NCBI RefSeq assembly: GCF_000463075.2
Contig: NZ_AVAQ01000050.1
Coordinates: 79,221 to 143,220, forward strand
Length of the DNA: 64,000 nucleotides
Source of the DNA: Lactiplantibacillus plantarum EGD-AQ4
GTDB taxonomy: Bacteria > Bacillota > Bacilli > Lactobacillales > Lactobacillaceae
Direction of reading: 5' to 3'
In this document: positions 61,849 to 64,000 of the stretch, piece by piece
How the letters are laid out: each line of letters begins with the position of its first letter
How positions within the stretch are numbered: position 1 is the first letter of the stretch
Position numbers and translations under genes: made by a program
The notes under the pieces: model-generated
The model's input: the letters and a program-made list of their open reading frames with translations, nothing else
What the model was told of the DNA's origin: nothing
Database searches by the model: none

Positions 61849-62637
61849 TTAATGATTTAATTCGAATGCTTGATTATGAGTGGCGTCCACGTTAGCCGCA
61901 TCACTAGCCGCTTGTTCTTCGGCCATCAAACGAGCCCGTTCATGCTTGTTGTACCAAGGTGAGACCGTGAAGGCTAAGATATCGTTGATCAAATAAATTG
62001 AGCTGTTGATAAACATTGCCAACGTTGCGGAACCTTGACGGAATGAAATGAACCAGAGTACCATCTGAGCTAACCCAGAGGCAATCCACCAGAAGTACTG
62101 GTTGTTGTAACGGAGGAAGCAGATGACCCCTGCCGTCAAACAAATGGCGAAACTGATGGCATCGACCCACGGCCGCGGATCGTCAGTCAGCGCACCAATG
62201 AGGTAACCAGAAACGGCGTAAACGACGAGGGTTGCAACAATTGCGACGACCCAGGTCTTACCAGTGAATTTTCGAATCTTGGATACCATGTTCACGTTCC
62301 AGTTAGCACTCAGTAACACTGGAATATCGAGCGTCACAACGTAGGCTAATTGTTCGCCGATACTTAAGTAGTTTTTGGCTGAAAAACCAACCACGATGAA
62401 GCAAGCTGCCGAAATAACACCCAATAGTCCATTGACTGATTTGGCGGCGTTAATGGCTAACACACAAAGAACACCCAAAGTTGTCCCAATAAATGTTAGA
62501 ATAGACAATGCTGTGATTGGGGCACTGACCAAAGTCATCACTTGACACCCTAAGCTAAAATAGAATAAGTAGTAGTTCTGTTGTGGCCAACCCTTCAGTT
62601 GGTGTGATAAGAATTTAAAATAATTACTCAAAATCAT
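61849..62637 (-). CDS. pnuC: Nicotinamide riboside transporter PnuC
   Basis: About 262 residues with seven hydrophobic helices. A TTG at 62631 has ideal spacing (7 nt) from AGGAG and could be the true start instead of the ATG at 62637. Hallmarks: LTFIGTTLGVLCVLAINAAKSVNGLLG in helix 2-3, DIPVLLSANWNVNMVSKIRKF, WVDAISFAICLTAGVI and the NQYFWWIASGLAQMVLWF block (N/W-rich substrate helix). It lets nicotinamide riboside enter for NAD salvage. No nadR or NAD gene adjacent. Two palindromes upstream may be operators. Confidence 0.9.
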   Translation of the reverse strand: MILSNYFKFLSHQLKGWPQQNYYLFYFSLGCQVMTLVSAPITALSILTFIGTTLGVLCVLAINAAKSVNGLLGVISAACFIVVGFSAKNYLSIGEQLAYVVTLDIPVLLSANWNVNMVSKIRKFTGKTWVVAIVATLVVYAVSGYLIGALTDDPRPWVDAISFAICLTAGVICFLRYNNQYFWWIASGLAQMVLWFISFRQGSATLAMFINSSIYLINDILAFTVSPWYNKHERARLMAEEQAASDAANVDATHNQAFELNH

Positions 62638-62697
62638 GCTCCTCTTTCCGTTCATCATATGCGGTTGTAGGTGTCTAGTTGGCCAACCAGCCACGTC

Positions 62698-62744
62698 ACA
62701 CTACTACATGTAGTGTTTCCGTTCGAAACAACACAATATATTGT
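62698..62744. promoter_or_regulatory. Two dyads upstream of pnuC, candidate operators
   Basis: ACACTAC-TACAT-GTAGTGT at 62698-62716 (7-bp perfect arms) and ACAATATATTGT at 62733-62744. They lie 60-110 nt before pnuC. A niacin-responsive repressor such as NiaR is the usual pnuC regulator in Firmicutes; the match was not tested. Confidence 0.4.
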
Positions 62745-62915
62745 ATCATTATCTCAGCCGATGAAAAGAGAAAAATTCCATTTTTATATTAGATTGTTCG
62801 CAATCAATCCGTTTCCGTCCCGCCAATTTGGCTTTTTTGGCGTGGCGATTTTTTTCGCTTTTTTTAGCGTCGAGTTTCCGGAAGCGTTATCATCAGCAAG
62901 TGCGGACAATGGCTT

Positions 62916-62944
62916 TTGTCGGACCACCTCGCTTGCAGTATACT
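62916..62944 (+). promoter_or_regulatory. Promoter of map
   Basis: TTGTCG (62916-62921), 17-nt spacer, TATACT (62939-62944), 55 nt before the ATG. Confidence 0.6.
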
Positions 62945-62998
62945 GGAGGAGAACAATCTTTTAGCTTTACAATATAATTAATTTTTTGGAGGAACCTC

Positions 62999-63790
62999 AT
63001 GATTACGCTTAAATCAGATCGTGAAATCCAAGGGATGCAAGCTGCCGGTGACATTATGGTGGGCTTGTTCCACGCCCTTGAAGATTACATCAAACCAGGT
63101 ATTACGACTTGGGATGTCGATCACTTTGCTTATGAATACATCACTGCGCACGATGCGACCCCTGGTGAACTTAACTTTGAAGGCTACAAATACTCAACTT
63201 GTGTCAGCGTCAACGACATGATTTGCCATGGCTGCCCAAGTAAGGACATCTTAGTTAAGGACGGTGACTTACTAAAGGTCGATACGGTCATTAACTACCA
63301 CGGTTACCTCAGTGACTCTTGCCACGCCTTCGTTGCCGGGACCCCTGCACCAGAAGTTAAGAAATTAATGGAAGTGACCCACAAAGCGCTATACCTGGGC
63401 ATCGACCAAGCCGTTGTCGGCAACCGTATCGGTGATATTGGTTGGGCAATTCAAAACTACGCTGAAAACGAAATGGGTTACGGTGTCGTTCGCGAATACA
63501 TCGGCCATGGCATTGGACCGACGATGCACGAAAAGCCCGACGTTCCTCACTATGGCGAAGCAGGTCACGGCACCCGCTTGAAAGCCGGCATGACCATTAC
63601 GATCGAACCCATGGTCAACATCGGCGACTGGCGCTCTGGCGAAACTGCCGATGACGGCTGGACCGTTCGGACGTTAGACGGCAGCTTGAGTTGCCAATAC
63701 GAACACACCTTAGTTGTCACGGATGATGGCCCTAAGATCTTATCTTCATTCGATAATGACTTCGACGCTAAGTATTTATGGCATAAATAA
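62999..63790 (+). CDS. map: Type I methionine aminopeptidase
   Basis: The protein has 263 residues. It removes the N-terminal Met from nascent proteins. The five metal ligands fit: Asp in LLKVDTVINYHG, Asp in YLSDSCHAF, His in YIGHGIGPTMHE, Glu in ITIEPMVN and Glu in CQYEHTLVV. The N-terminal substrate His is in MICHGCPSKD. It starts with MITLKSDREIQGMQAAGDIM. RBS TTGGAGGAACC is strong. A clear terminator follows. It resembles the longer Gram-positive MetAP-I subgroup. Monocistronic. Confidence 0.95.
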   Translation: MITLKSDREIQGMQAAGDIMVGLFHALEDYIKPGITTWDVDHFAYEYITAHDATPGELNFEGYKYSTCVSVNDMICHGCPSKDILVKDGDLLKVDTVINYHGYLSDSCHAFVAGTPAPEVKKLMEVTHKALYLGIDQAVVGNRIGDIGWAIQNYAENEMGYGVVREYIGHGIGPTMHEKPDVPHYGEAGHGTRLKAGMTITIEPMVNIGDWRSGETADDGWTVRTLDGSLSCQYEHTLVVTDDGPKILSSFDNDFDAKYLWHK

Positions 63791-63811
63791 TCATCACTTT
63801 ATTAGATAACG

Positions 63812-63857
63812 ACTAACCGCCTGAACAAGCCGACCTTGAACTTGTTCAGGCGGTTTT
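63812..63857 (+). terminator. Terminator of map
   Basis: AACCGCCTGAACAAG / CTTGTTCAGGCGGTT perfect 15-bp arms, TTTTT. Confidence 0.92.
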
Positions 63858-63871
63858 TAGCTAGATTTACG

Positions 63872-64000
63872 TATTGTCCTAAGTAGTTTGCCATGAATCA
63901 TGATTAAATCATGTTATTTTCTAAGTTCAAGAGCTGCCAGCTGAGGCCCGCTGGAAACGGTGCGAGTTAGCGTAAACTTTCTGTGATAGCTGCGTCCTAG
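63872..64000 (+). repeat. Dispersed repeat, copy C (continues beyond the window)
   Basis: The left end (from ATTGTCCTAAGTAGTTTG through CATGAATCATG and TTAAATCATG, 63873-63913) is close to the reverse complement of the right end of copy B. Then come AAGTTCAAGAGCTGCCAGC, the hairpin CCAGC-N8-GCTGG, GTGCGAGTTAGCGTAAAC and GCGTCCTAG, as in A and B. The window ends inside the element. Confidence 0.72.

Noticed and set aside
1..64000. rRNA, tRNA, integrase, phage or IS transposase genes
   Set aside because: None seen on either strand; intergenic repeats have no transposase frame.

Overview
The window looks like chromosome from a Lactiplantibacillus (Lactobacillus plantarum group) strain. This rests on gene content I recognise from memory: two secreted LysM proteins with Apf- or transglycosylase-type C-termini, a WxL surface protein, the gallate-decarboxylase accessory pair lpdB-lpdD, a tagD/tagF teichoic-acid locus, and a treR-treA-pts-pts trehalose block. 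The order matches what I remember of the lp_026x to lp_030x stretch of L. plantarum WCFS1, read in reverse. I cannot distinguish L. plantarum from L. pentosus or L. paraplantarum. I saw no rRNA, tRNA or CRISPR array.

Layout. 1-2.5 kb: a tight four-gene operon with the end of an XPD/DinG-type helicase, a PD-(D/E)XK-like protein, a sce7725/beta-family protein and a GcvH-like protein that lacks the lipoyl lysine. 2.5-6.1 kb: two secreted LysM proteins with nearly identical promoter architecture, separated by a 1.7 kb non-coding stretch that holds a dispersed repeat. 6.2-12.6 kb: a CPBP protease-like membrane protein, an ABC exporter, a lectin-like WxL protein and tag glycosylase. 12.7-21.7 kb: a giant MMPL transporter with a TetR regulator, a small alarmone synthetase with a small partner, an FAD oxidase, and an LCP wall-polymer ligase. 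21.9-24.1 kb: a second repeat copy, small orphan genes and an unpaired RelB/DinJ-type antitoxin. 24.7-28.1 kb: an AT-rich AAA+ ATPase / subtilase pair, the best candidate accessory (possibly defence) system. 28.3-34.9 kb: a cellobiose-type EIIC with an RpiR regulator, and a two-component system followed by three small genes. 35-40.7 kb: NRAMP transporter, TetR, Rrf2, lpdB/lpdD and an L,D-transpeptidase. 40.9-52.4 kb: teichoic-acid genes (tagD plus three TagF-like proteins, two of them very large multidomain proteins). 52.5-59.4 kb: trehalose uptake and hydrolysis with a clear operator-in-promoter arrangement. 59.7-64 kb: a polytopic membrane protein, pnuC, map and the beginning of a third repeat copy.

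The most unusual signal is non-coding. A family of intergenic repeats (about 0.8-1.1 kb when full length) occurs at 3.64-4.69, 21.91-22.71 and 63.87-64.0+ kb. An internally deleted copy lies at 54.77-54.95 kb and end fragments at 23.69 and 37.93 kb. The copies share modules, a conserved CCAGC-N8-GCTGG hairpin and TIR-like ends. The copy at 21.9 kb is bounded by a perfect 16-bp direct repeat. No copy has a credible open reading frame. It behaves like a non-autonomous mobile element or mobile structured-RNA unit.

Many genes here are cell-envelope genes (LysM proteins, LCP, L,D-transpeptidase, teichoic-acid enzymes, WxL protein), and several share promoter elements noted below. All family assignments are from reading the sequence and from memory. 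No database search was run.
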